From an uncultured Pelagibacteraceae bacterium (GTDB taxonomy: Bacteria > Pseudomonadota > Alphaproteobacteria > Pelagibacterales > Pelagibacteraceae): 59,136 nucleotides of DNA. Of the stretch, positions 50,043 through 59,136 are shown one piece after another. Below the pieces are notes generated by a model that searched no databases, had not been told where the DNA came from, and saw only the letters and a list, made by a program, of their open reading frames with translations. How positions within the stretch are numbered: the stretch's first letter is position 1; every line of letters begins with the position of its first letter. Location: contig CACGNF010000001.1 of NCBI GenBank assembly GCA_902574345.1, positions 1-59,136 on the forward strand, read 5' to 3'. The translations under genes were made by a program, and so were the position numbers.

Positions 50043-51156
50043 GAGTACTTTATTTGGTATCTACTATGATTGGTGGAAAAATATTGATAAGTTTCTTTTT
50101 TCACTGATTGTTTTATTATTTTTAACTGGTTTATTCTTTTCCTTAGTTTCCACATCATTAATTGCCTCTGATAAATTAGATACAAATGATTACCAATTTT
50201 TTTTTAAACATTTAGTTTTTATTTTGTTAGGGATAATTATAATTTTTGTATTATCCTCAATTAAAAAAGAACAACTTCTAAAATATTCTTCTCTATTCTT
50301 TTTCCTATCATTAATATTTTTAATTTTGGTGCCCATAATTGGAGTAGAAGTTAAGGGTTCAAAAAGATGGATAGATCTATACTTCTTACCTCGATTTCAA
50401 CCGATAGAAATAGTTAAGCCATTTCTCATCATTTTTATTAGTTTGATATTGTGTAGCCAGAAATTAAGCAACATTTACATAAAGTATTTATTTTCTTTTA
50501 TAATTACTTTAAGTATTGCTTTATTACTATCATTACAGCCAGATATAGGACAAACTCTTTTAGTTTTTTTTAGTTGGTCAGTTTTGATTTTTACTTCGGG
50601 TGTAAGTATATTTTTACTTTTTTTTTTATTTTCATCAATTATTTTAATATTTTTTTACTTAATTTTTTTTGTTTCAAAATTTACATACATTAAAAATAGA
50701 TTAATATCTTTTTTAGATTCTGAAACTGGAACTTACAATTTTCAATCAGACAAAGCTTTAGAGTCTATTACGAGTGGAGGCTTTTTTGGGAAAGGTATAG
50801 GAGAGGGTACTTTAAAAAATAGAGTTCCAGAAGCTCATACAGATTATATCATTTCAGTAATTTCCGAAGAGTTTGGTGTAATTGCCATAATTTTAATCTT
50901 TTTATTGTTTTTATTATTTATTTACTCAGTGTTTAAAAAAGTTAATTTTGAAAATAATGAAACTATTAAATTAATTTTAGTTGGATCTATAAGTCTTATA
51001 TTAATGCAAACTATAATTCATATTGGAGTAAATATTAGATTATTTCCTACAACTGGTATGACATTACCATTTATAAGTTATGGTGGTTCTTCAATAATTA
51101 GTGTTTCAATTTTATCTGGAATAATTTTGAACTTTACAAAAAGAAATCTAAATTAA
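50032..51156 (+). CDS. ftsW: Septal peptidoglycan polymerase FtsW (SEDS family)
   Basis: The glycosyltransferase partner of FtsI that polymerises lipid II at the septum. It is a 374-residue protein with about ten membrane helices. The SEDS signature parts are visible: GVEVKGSKRWIDL, FQPIEIVKPFLIIF with the conserved glutamate region, LQPDIGQTLLVFF with the catalytic-type aspartate, PEAHTDYIISVISEEFG and PTTGMTLPFISYGGSS. RodA shares the fold, but position between murD and murG identifies FtsW. It starts inside the end of murD. Confidence 0.96.
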   Translation: MENKSTLFGIYYDWWKNIDKFLFSLIVLLFLTGLFFSLVSTSLIASDKLDTNDYQFFFKHLVFILLGIIIIFVLSSIKKEQLLKYSSLFFFLSLIFLILVPIIGVEVKGSKRWIDLYFLPRFQPIEIVKPFLIIFISLILCSQKLSNIYIKYLFSFIITLSIALLLSLQPDIGQTLLVFFSWSVLIFTSGVSIFLLFFLFSSIILIFFYLIFFVSKFTYIKNRLISFLDSETGTYNFQSDKALESITSGGFFGKGIGEGTLKNRVPEAHTDYIISVISEEFGVIAIILIFLLFLLFIYSVFKKVNFENNETIKLILVGSISLILMQTIIHIGVNIRLFPTTGMTLPFISYGGSSIISVSILSGIILNFTKRNLN

Positions 51157-51157
51157 A

Positions 51158-52222
51158 ATGAATAAAAATTACTTGATAACTACAGGAGGATCGGGGGGCC
51201 ATGTAATCCCCGCAGTAATACTTTATGAACATTTATCTAGAGATGCAAAAGTAATAATCACAACAGATAAGAGGGGTTTAAAATATTTAAATGATGGAGA
51301 TTATCAATTAAGAATTATTGATACCCCAAGGTTAAATAATATATTTTTATTTCCAATTAATTTAATATTAGTAATTATACTGACAATAAAATCTTTTTTA
51401 TTATTAAAAAAAAATAATATTGAAAAATTATTTTCTACTGGGGGTTATATGTCTCTTCCGTTGTTATTAGCAGCAAAATTCTTAAGATTAAAAATTTATC
51501 TTTTAGAACCCAATCAAGTTTTGGGTAGAGCAAATAAATTTTTTTTAAGTTCATGTAAAAAAATAATTTGTTACAAAGAAAATATAAAAAATTTTCCACC
51601 AAAATATAAAAATAAAATTGAAACTATATTTCCCTTAGTAAGAGAAAAATTTTATAGTTTAAAACGAAAAAATTTTAACCATCAAAAGATAAATTTATTG
51701 ATTGTTGGAGGAAGTCAAGGAGCGAATATCTTTGATATCAATCTCAAAAATAAAATTGTTAATATTTCAAGAAAACACTCAATCAGAATTTTGCATCAAA
51801 CAAATGAACAAAATATTTTTAATTTAAAAAATTTCTATGATGAAAATAATGTTGAATGTTTAATCTTTAGATTTAATAAAAATTTTGAAGAAATAATTAA
51901 TAATTCAGATATTTGTATAACCAGAGCAGGTGCCTCAACATTAGCTGAATTATCTTTATTAAACATACCATTTATTGCAGTGCCTTTACCAAATTCTAAG
52001 GACAATCATCAATTTGAAAATGCTTTATTTTATAAAGAAAAAGAATGTTGTTGGATGCTTAATCAAGAGACATTTGATAATAATATAGAGCAACTTTTAA
52101 ACAATATATTATCTGAAAATTCTGAATTTTTACAAAAAAAGGAAAATTTAAAAAAATTAAATTACAAAAATACTTGGACTAATGTACATCAAAAAATATT
52201 AAATATAATTAATGAAAATTGA
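51158..52222 (+). CDS. murG: UDP-GlcNAc:lipid I N-acetylglucosaminyltransferase
   Basis: A peripheral inner-membrane GT-B enzyme of 354 residues that converts lipid I to lipid II. N-terminal motif: TTGGSGGHVIPAVILYE. Others are FSTGGYMSLPLLLAAKFL, LEPNQVLGRANKFF, the second-domain loop IVGGSQGANIFD and the donor site ITRAGASTLAELSLLNIPFIAVPLP with DNHQFENAL. One base separates it from ftsW and it overlaps murC by 11 bases. Confidence 0.97.
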   Translation: MNKNYLITTGGSGGHVIPAVILYEHLSRDAKVIITTDKRGLKYLNDGDYQLRIIDTPRLNNIFLFPINLILVIILTIKSFLLLKKNNIEKLFSTGGYMSLPLLLAAKFLRLKIYLLEPNQVLGRANKFFLSSCKKIICYKENIKNFPPKYKNKIETIFPLVREKFYSLKRKNFNHQKINLLIVGGSQGANIFDINLKNKIVNISRKHSIRILHQTNEQNIFNLKNFYDENNVECLIFRFNKNFEEIINNSDICITRAGASTLAELSLLNIPFIAVPLPNSKDNHQFENALFYKEKECCWMLNQETFDNNIEQLLNNILSENSEFLQKKENLKKLNYKNTWTNVHQKILNIINEN

Positions 52223-53606
52223 ATTAGCAAAAACTGAGGTTATTCACTTCATTGGTATCGGTGGTATTGGTATGAGTGGACTTTCTTTAATTATGAAAGG
52301 GAAAGGGTTTAAAGTTCAAGGTAGTGACGTATCATCAAATAAAAATATAGATAGATTGAAAAAAGAAAAAATAAAAGTTTTTATTGGTCAAAAAAGACAA
52401 AATTTAAAGAATGCAACAATAGCAGTTATTTCCTCAGCAATAAAAAAAAATAACTCAGAATACATTGAGGCTAAAAGAAAAAAACTTCCAATTATTTCTA
52501 GGGGGAGAATGTTAGCTCATATTGTTTCTCTTATGAAAAATATTGTTGTGGTTGGTTCACATGGTAAGACCACAACAACTTCTTTAATTACATCAATACT
52601 GCAAAAAACTAAATTAGATCCAACAATTATTAATGGAGGTGTAATCAATTCTATCAAAAATACTGCTAAGCTAGGAAAGAGCGATTGGACAGTTTTGGAA
52701 GCAGATGAATCTGATGGAAGTTTCCTTCACATACCTCCTACTTATTCAATTATTACAAATATAGATAGAGAACATATGGATTTTTACAAATCTATGGACG
52801 ACTTAGAGAAATATTTTATTAATTTTATAAAAAAAGTTCCTTCTTTTGGAAAATCATTTATTTGTTTAGATGACCCTGTAAATAATAAAATAATTAAAAA
52901 ATTAAAGAATAGAAATTTTTATACATATGGACTTCATTCAAAATCAAACTTTTTAATTAAGAATATAAATCAAAACAAAACATTTACAGAATTTGATATA
53001 TTAGTAAATGTCCCAAATAAGAAAAAAATAAAGATTAAAAAAATAAGAATTCCATTACTAGGTATTCATAATATTAGAAATTCTGTTGCAGCTACTGCAG
53101 TTGCAATTACTATTGGTATTTCAATCTCTGATATAAAAAAAGGATTAAAAAATTTTAAAGGTGTTCAAAGAAGATTTAATAAAATATTTACTTACAACAA
53201 TGTTGATTTTTATGATGATTACGCCCATCATCCAACTGAAATAAAAGTAGTTTTGGATGGTGTTAACAAGGTTTATAAAGATTATGAAAAAGTTTGTATT
53301 TTTCAACCACATAGAGTGTCAAGACTTAAAGATTTGAGAAAAGAATTTTCCTTTGCGTTTAAGAATGCCGATATTGTTGTTTTATGTCCTGTATATTCAG
53401 CGGGAGAAAAAATAAAGTTAGGATTTAATTATATAAATTTTGCTAAGGAGATAATAAAAAATTCTAAAGTAAAATTATTTTTAGTAAGTGATAATTTTCA
53501 ACTGGCTAAATTTGTCAAAAAAAATATGAGTGGAAAAAAAATTGTAATTGGAATGGGTGCTGGTTCCATCTCTCATTGGATGAGGCAACTACCAAAATTA
53601 ATATAA
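52212..53606 (+). CDS. murC: UDP-N-acetylmuramate-L-alanine ligase
   Basis: Adds the first amino acid of the stem peptide. The protein is 464 residues. The N-terminal UDP-binding motif is HFIGIGGIGMSGLS and the ATP loop is VVGSHGKTTTTSL. Central text is LEADESDGSF and ITNIDREHMDFYKSM. The C-terminal domain contains VQRRFNKIF, FYDDYAHHPTEIKVVLDG and FQPHRVSRLKDL. It starts inside the end of murG and its stop shares one base with the murB ATG (TAATG). Confidence 0.97.
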   Translation: MKIELAKTEVIHFIGIGGIGMSGLSLIMKGKGFKVQGSDVSSNKNIDRLKKEKIKVFIGQKRQNLKNATIAVISSAIKKNNSEYIEAKRKKLPIISRGRMLAHIVSLMKNIVVVGSHGKTTTTSLITSILQKTKLDPTIINGGVINSIKNTAKLGKSDWTVLEADESDGSFLHIPPTYSIITNIDREHMDFYKSMDDLEKYFINFIKKVPSFGKSFICLDDPVNNKIIKKLKNRNFYTYGLHSKSNFLIKNINQNKTFTEFDILVNVPNKKKIKIKKIRIPLLGIHNIRNSVAATAVAITIGISISDIKKGLKNFKGVQRRFNKIFTYNNVDFYDDYAHHPTEIKVVLDGVNKVYKDYEKVCIFQPHRVSRLKDLRKEFSFAFKNADIVVLCPVYSAGEKIKLGFNYINFAKEIIKNSKVKLFLVSDNFQLAKFVKKNMSGKKIVIGMGAGSISHWMRQLPKLI

Positions 53607-54514
53607 TGAAATTAGATCAACTAAAAACATTGTTCGGAGAATTTGATAAAAATGTGAGATTTGAGCACGATCTTAAAAAAAAAAATTGGTTTAATATTGG
53701 CGGAAAAACAAAAGTTTTTTTTAAAGCTAACAATCTTCATGAACTGATTAAATTTTTGAAAATAGTAAATAATCAGGAAAAAATATTTATTCTTGGAGCA
53801 GGTTCTAACACTTTAATATCTGATGATTTATTTGATGGTATAGTTATAAAATTAGGAAAAAATTTTAGTAATATCTCACTTCTTGGAGATGATGTGATAA
53901 TTGCCGGAAGTGCAGTGACTGATAAGTCATTATCAGATTTTGCTGTAAAAAATAGTCTCAGTGGATTTGAGTTTTTATCTTGTATACCGGGCACAATAGG
54001 AGGAGGAATTAGAATGAACGCAGGTTGTTTTAACAAAGAATTTAGAGATATACTGATATCAGTTCAAGCAATCGATAAATCTGGAAACATTATTACTATC
54101 CCAAGTAAAGAAATAAAATTTGAGTATAGAAAAAGTAACTTATCCGATGATTTAATCTTTTTAAGTGCTTCATTTAAAGGGTCAAAATCTAATTCTTCTC
54201 AAATAAAAAATGAAATTGAGAATTTAGTAAAAAAAAAGGAAAAAGCACAACCCACTAAAATTAAAACTAGCGGAAGCACTTTTAAAAATCCTAAATCTCA
54301 AACAAATAAGAAAGTTTGGGAGTTAATTAAAGAGTCAGTTCCTTTAGACAAAAGTTTTGGGGATGCATGTATATCAGAAAAACATTGTAATTTTTTTGTA
54401 AATAAGGGAAGCGCTTCTTTTAATGATATGAACAATTTAATTGAATTTGTATCAAAAGAAGTTTTAGAAAAAACTGGTATAAAATTAGAAAAAGAAATTA
54501 AGATTTTAAAATAA
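53606..54514 (+). CDS. murB: UDP-N-acetylenolpyruvoylglucosamine reductase
   Basis: FAD enzyme that completes UDP-MurNAc with NADPH. I use the ATG at 53606 that overlaps the murC stop (302 residues); the earlier frame start at 53576 lies within murC. Motifs are WFNIGGKTKVFFKA, ILGAGSNTLISDDLFDGIVIKLG, FLSCIPGTIGGGIRMNAG, KIKTSGSTFKNP with the catalytic serine, and the final glutamate region GDACISEKHCNFFVNKGSA. The length and the lack of an extra loop match type II MurB. Confidence 0.96.
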   Translation: MKLDQLKTLFGEFDKNVRFEHDLKKKNWFNIGGKTKVFFKANNLHELIKFLKIVNNQEKIFILGAGSNTLISDDLFDGIVIKLGKNFSNISLLGDDVIIAGSAVTDKSLSDFAVKNSLSGFEFLSCIPGTIGGGIRMNAGCFNKEFRDILISVQAIDKSGNIITIPSKEIKFEYRKSNLSDDLIFLSASFKGSKSNSSQIKNEIENLVKKKEKAQPTKIKTSGSTFKNPKSQTNKKVWELIKESVPLDKSFGDACISEKHCNFFVNKGSASFNDMNNLIEFVSKEVLEKTGIKLEKEIKILK

Positions 54515-54515
54515 A

Positions 54516-55427
54516 TTGAAAAAAATATTGATAATTTCAGGTGGTATTTCAAAAGAAAGAGCAATCAGCCTTGATACTGGAAAACAAGTAGCCAAGGAAC
54601 TGAAAAAAAATAATTATTCTGTAAAAATAACAGAGCCAAATTTTCAGTTATTTGATGTTATTAAAAAATTCAAACCAAACAAAATTTTCAATGCATTGCA
54701 TGGTCAGTTTGGTGAGGATGGTTACATCCAAACAATACTAGAGAGTTATAAAATTCCCTATACTCATTCAGGTGTAATTTCATCATCAATAGCAATGGAT
54801 AAAGTGTTGTCAAAAAAGATTTTTATAAAGAATAAAATATTGACCCCAAAATTCTTGACCTTTTCTTTCAGCAAAAATGAAAAAAATATTGTTAGAACCA
54901 TTGAAAAAAAACTTAAATTTCCAGTTGTGATTAAGCCAATCAATGAGGGTTCAAGTGTAAATGTGTTTATATGCACAAAAAAAGATATCCAAAAAAAATT
55001 GCGGTATTTAGAAGATTATAAAAAAATAATCATTGAAGAATTTATACCTGGTCGGGAAATACAGGCTGCAATGATTGGTTCTAAGAAACTTGGTGCAATT
55101 GAATTAAAACCAAAAAGAAAATTTTACGATTATCAAGCAAAATATAATCCAAAAGCAAAAACAGAACATATTATACCGGTGGATTTATCTAAAAAAAAAT
55201 ATGAACAAATAATGAAAATTTCTTTCAAAGCACATAGTTTAGTTGGTTGTCGAGGAGTTACCCGTTCAGATTTCAAATATTACAGGGGTAAATTTTATCT
55301 TTTAGAAATTAATACTCAGCCAGGAATGACAAAACTTTCTTTAGTTCCTGAGATTGCTGCATTTCGTGGTATAAGTTTTATTCAACTTATTGAATTAATT
55401 TTAAAAGATGCTTCAACAAATAAATAA
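54516..55427 (+). CDS. ddl: D-alanine-D-alanine ligase
   Basis: Makes the D-Ala-D-Ala that MurF attaches. ATP-grasp enzyme of 303 residues, starting with TTG one base after the murB stop; no ATG is available nearby. Motifs are the N-terminal ISGGISKERAISLDTG, ALHGQFGEDGYIQTILE, FPVVIKPINEGSSVNVFI, IIEEFIPGREIQAAMIG and the metal/substrate loop RSDFKYYRGKFYLLEINTQPGMT. The rare TTG start may limit its level relative to its neighbours. It overlaps ftsQ by 20 bases. Confidence 0.96.
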   Translation: MKKILIISGGISKERAISLDTGKQVAKELKKNNYSVKITEPNFQLFDVIKKFKPNKIFNALHGQFGEDGYIQTILESYKIPYTHSGVISSSIAMDKVLSKKIFIKNKILTPKFLTFSFSKNEKNIVRTIEKKLKFPVVIKPINEGSSVNVFICTKKDIQKKLRYLEDYKKIIIEEFIPGREIQAAMIGSKKLGAIELKPKRKFYDYQAKYNPKAKTEHIIPVDLSKKKYEQIMKISFKAHSLVGCRGVTRSDFKYYRGKFYLLEINTQPGMTKLSLVPEIAAFRGISFIQLIELILKDASTNK

Positions 55428-56076
55428 GAAAATTATTTTTTATATTTCTTTAGTAATCATTCTTGGCACATTCAACAACAAAAATTTGAAAAATTTTGAT
55501 CTGCCTAAAATTAATATAGTTGATATAGAAGGTATAGAATTTAACAATAATGAATTTTTTAAGATCACGAATTTAATAAAATTAAATAATTTATTATCTA
55601 TTCAAAAATTCCAGATAAAAGAAATATTAAACTCTAATAATTTAATTGAAGAATATGAAGTGTTTAAAAGATATCCATCATCTATTGAAATCAAAATTAA
55701 AAAAACAAATTTTTTAGCATCTACGAATATAAATGGAAAAAATTATTTAGTTGGATCTAATGGAAAATTTATTAATACAAAAGATTATTCTAAAAATTTA
55801 CCTTTTATTTTTGGAAATTTTGAAACAGATGAATTTATTGAATTTAAAAATATTATTCTTCAAACTGATTTTGAATATAATAACATAAAGAATTTTTACT
55901 ATTTTCCCTCGGGGAGATGGGATATTGAAATGATATCAGGAATTTTAATAAAATTACCAGTTACAGGAATCAAAGAGTCATTAAATTTATCAATTGAATT
56001 ACTTAATAATATAGAATTTAGTAATGTAAAAATTTTAGATATTCGTCAAAAAAATCAAATTGTCTTAAATGACTAG
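55408..56076 (+). CDS. ftsQ: Cell division protein FtsQ (short form)
   Basis: Bitopic division protein, 222 residues against about 270-300 in most alphaproteobacteria. The N-terminal cytosolic tail is almost absent (about 8 residues), followed by a membrane helix (about 9-24). The POTRA domain (about 33-100: INIVDIEGIEFNNNEFFKITNLI, ...YEVFKRYPSSIEIKIKKTNFLA) and the beta domain with YLVGSNGKFI follow. The call rests on this architecture and on the slot between ddl and the ftsA-like gene, which it overlaps by 8 bases. Confidence 0.88.
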   Translation: MLQQINKKIIFYISLVIILGTFNNKNLKNFDLPKINIVDIEGIEFNNNEFFKITNLIKLNNLLSIQKFQIKEILNSNNLIEEYEVFKRYPSSIEIKIKKTNFLASTNINGKNYLVGSNGKFINTKDYSKNLPFIFGNFETDEFIEFKNIILQTDFEYNNIKNFYYFPSGRWDIEMISGILIKLPVTGIKESLNLSIELLNNIEFSNVKILDIRQKNQIVLND

Positions 56077-56773
56077 AAAAGTAGATTTCCAGACATATCT
56101 TTATTTAAATCGTAATCAATTTATTATTTATGTTGCCGAAATTTCAACTAATGAGAAAATTTATTCTGAAAAATTAGTAATAGAAGAAAATTCTACAGAA
56201 TTTAAATTTAGTAAATTGGATGAATTTTTAAATTCCAATATATTTAAAATTGAAAAAAAATTAAATAGTTTTGTTAAAGATACATATGTTATTATAGATA
56301 CTAATGAATTTCACTCCATAAAATTGTCAATTAAAAAAAACAATAATGGAAATCTTATAAATTCAGAGGCTTTAATTCATCCATTAAATGATTTAAAAAA
56401 TTTATGTCAATCGAATTTACAAAATAAAAAAATTATACATTTTCTTATAGAAAGATACGTGATCGACAATGAATTTTATACAACTTTACCAGAAAATGTT
56501 AATTGTAATATTTTTTCTTTAGATACAGAATTTATTTGCCTTTCAAAAAATTTAATTGAAAACACAGAAATGATTTTAAAAAAATATCATATTTCGTTAA
56601 ATCAAATTTTGAGTGCTAGTTATTTAGAAAAATTTAAAGACAATTCAGATAACTCTATTTTTACAACAGCAAGTAGAATTATTTCAGGCCACAATAGCAA
56701 TGAGATATTGTTGATTGGTAAAACTAACAAAAAACAGGGTTTTTTTGAGAAATTTTTTAATTTTTTTAATTAA
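56069..56773 (+). CDS. Reduced FtsA-like protein lacking the ATPase lobe
   Basis: A 234-residue protein in the exact slot of ftsA (after ftsQ, before lpxC); normal FtsA has about 410-430. Residues about 7-35 correspond to the first strands of subdomain 1A, but the phosphate loop is replaced by LYLNRNQ. Residues about 70-190 fit the rest of domain 1, especially IIHFLIERYVID, which matches the FtsA pattern VLHV-x-P-QEYAID, and the 1C helices KNLIENTEMILKKYHISLNQIL. Subdomains 2A and 2B (ATP and FtsZ-tail binding) are missing. The end, GFFEKFFNFFN, is a Phe-rich amphipathic helix like the FtsA membrane anchor. The relationship is my inference from motif order and synteny. Confidence 0.65.
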   Translation: MTRKVDFQTYLYLNRNQFIIYVAEISTNEKIYSEKLVIEENSTEFKFSKLDEFLNSNIFKIEKKLNSFVKDTYVIIDTNEFHSIKLSIKKNNNGNLINSEALIHPLNDLKNLCQSNLQNKKIIHFLIERYVIDNEFYTTLPENVNCNIFSLDTEFICLSKNLIENTEMILKKYHISLNQILSASYLEKFKDNSDNSIFTTASRIISGHNSNEILLIGKTNKKQGFFEKFFNFFN

Positions 56774-56836
56774 TTAGTAGTTTATCGTAATATTTGTTGT
56801 TTTCAGTTTTTTTTCTAATCATATTAAAAGTTTTGT

Positions 56837-57757
56837 GTGTCATTGTTAAGTCAAAAAACTTTAAAAAAAACAGCAACTTTTAGTGGAGTTGGACTTCATA
56901 ATGGTAAATTGGCGAAAGTTTCAGTAAAGCCCTCTGAACCAAATACAGGAATTGTTTTTAAGAGAGTAGATCTACAATTTAACAATTATGTTTACCCAAG
57001 TTTTACTAATGTAACTAATACATTACTAAATACAACTATATCTAACGAGCATGGAGTAAAAATATCAACTATTGAACATTTAATGGGTGCTTTGTTTGGA
57101 TTAGGGATTGATAATGCACTGGTAGAAATAAACAATGAAGAGGTACCAATTTTAGATGGTTCAGCAAAAGAATTTATAGAAATTTTAAAAAGTTGTGGAT
57201 TAGAAAAAAGTGAGGCGCCTATTAAGATTATCAAGATACAAAAAAAAATATCTTATGATCATGGAGAGAAATTTATTTCTATAGAGCCTTCCAAGTTAAG
57301 TTTGGATATAAATTTTAAATTGAAATTTGAGGATTGTTTAATTGGAAATCAAGAAAATAAGGTAAACGTGTACGAAGATGATTTAGTTGATATTTTTAAT
57401 TCAAGGACTTTTTGTTTATTTGATGATGTAGAAAAAATTAAAGGTAAAGGACTTGCAAAAGGTGGGAGTTTAGATAATGCAATCGTTGTTAAGGGTAATG
57501 AAATCTTAAATTCTGAAAAGCTTAGAAACCCTAAAGAATTCGTTAATCATAAGATACTTGATTGTATTGGTGATCTTTACACTAGTGGATATAGAATAAT
57601 TGGAAGCGTAAATTGTTCTCAAGGTGGTCATTTTCTCACAAATCAGTTGTTAAAAAAAGTGTTCGAAAATAAAGAAAACTTTTCAATAATCGAGATACAA
57701 GAGAGAAATCTTCCTCATACAATTTTAAATAAAACATTATTGAGATCTATTGCTTAA
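56837..57757 (+). CDS. lpxC: UDP-3-O-acyl-N-acetylglucosamine deacetylase
   Basis: Zinc deacetylase that commits UDP-GlcNAc to lipid A synthesis, showing that this organism makes lipopolysaccharide-type lipid. The start is GTG and the length 306 residues is normal. Zinc ligands are H81 (TIEHLMGAL), H238 and D242 (NHKILDCIGD); the catalytic histidine is H265 (SQGGHFLTN). The glutamate E80 is also present. It lies 63 bases after the ftsA-like gene, the first real gap in the block, so it may have its own promoter. Confidence 0.97.
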   Translation: MSLLSQKTLKKTATFSGVGLHNGKLAKVSVKPSEPNTGIVFKRVDLQFNNYVYPSFTNVTNTLLNTTISNEHGVKISTIEHLMGALFGLGIDNALVEINNEEVPILDGSAKEFIEILKSCGLEKSEAPIKIIKIQKKISYDHGEKFISIEPSKLSLDINFKLKFEDCLIGNQENKVNVYEDDLVDIFNSRTFCLFDDVEKIKGKGLAKGGSLDNAIVVKGNEILNSEKLRNPKEFVNHKILDCIGDLYTSGYRIIGSVNCSQGGHFLTNQLLKKVFENKENFSIIEIQERNLPHTILNKTLLRSIA

Positions 57758-57806
57758 TAAATATATTGAACTTTAAAGTAATCAGTTAAGTTTGTATAAA
57801 GTCAAT

Positions 57807-59136
<1,330 letters not shown>

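Overview
This AT-rich, extremely compact window is almost certainly from a SAR11-type alphaproteobacterium (Pelagibacterales). The basis is combined: very low GC with lysine/isoleucine/asparagine-rich proteins, genes that abut or overlap by a few bases, and alphaproteobacterial gene orders such as lgt-midA-pgeF, prs-rplY-pth-ychF and petABC. The species assignment is inference from style and content. I see no rRNA operon, insertion sequence, prophage or CRISPR array. It is a core-genome segment, and its surprises lie in remodelled core genes.

Layout. 1-4.3 kb: the end of a TPR protein, ispE, tRNA-Gln, cca, then trmL-hemF-greA on the minus strand. 4.3-6.9 kb: petABC, the cytochrome bc1 complex. 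6.9-12.8 kb: a long minus-strand run of lgt, midA, pgeF, prs, rplY, pth and ychF. 12.9-16.5 kb: ubiK, a marR-ompR-envZ regulatory operon, and ilvE. 16.5-23.1 kb: pgsA, uvrC, folB, a hydrolase, a FolM-like reductase and uvrB. 23.2-32.6 kb: an aspartate aminotransferase, an ADP-ribosylglycohydrolase-like protein, trxB, an ELM1-like/2OG-oxygenase pair, a small membrane protein and carAB. 32.8-37.1 kb: yqeY-dnaG-rpoD and two tRNAs. 37.1-39.3 kb: mlaC, mlaA and a peptidoglycan amidase. 39.36-39.72 kb: rnpB.

39.8-56.8 kb is a complete division and cell wall (dcw) cluster transcribed as one block: mraZ, ftsZ, rsmH, ftsL, ftsI, a fused murE-murF, mraY, murD, ftsW, murG, murC, murB, ddl, ftsQ and a severely reduced ftsA-like gene. 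It is followed by lpxC, bamD and the start of ligA. Together these make the lipid II precursor (MurE/F, MraY, MurD, MurG, MurC, MurB, Ddl), polymerise septal peptidoglycan (FtsW, FtsI, FtsQ, FtsL), build the Z-ring (FtsZ) and start lipid A synthesis (LpxC).

The most interesting observation is this remodelled dcw cluster. ftsZ has moved to directly after mraZ. The protein in the ftsA slot is only about 234 residues: it resembles FtsA domain 1 (1A/1C) plus a C-terminal amphipathic helix, but lacks the ATP-binding and FtsZ-tail-binding half (2A/2B). FtsZ nevertheless keeps a canonical C-terminal peptide. A three-repeat MraZ operator lies on the -10 region of a near-consensus promoter in front of the block. 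Other oddities are a tRNA-Val(GAC) with non-canonical D- and T-loops, a DnaG primase missing three of four zinc ligands, and an MlaA homologue without a lipobox.
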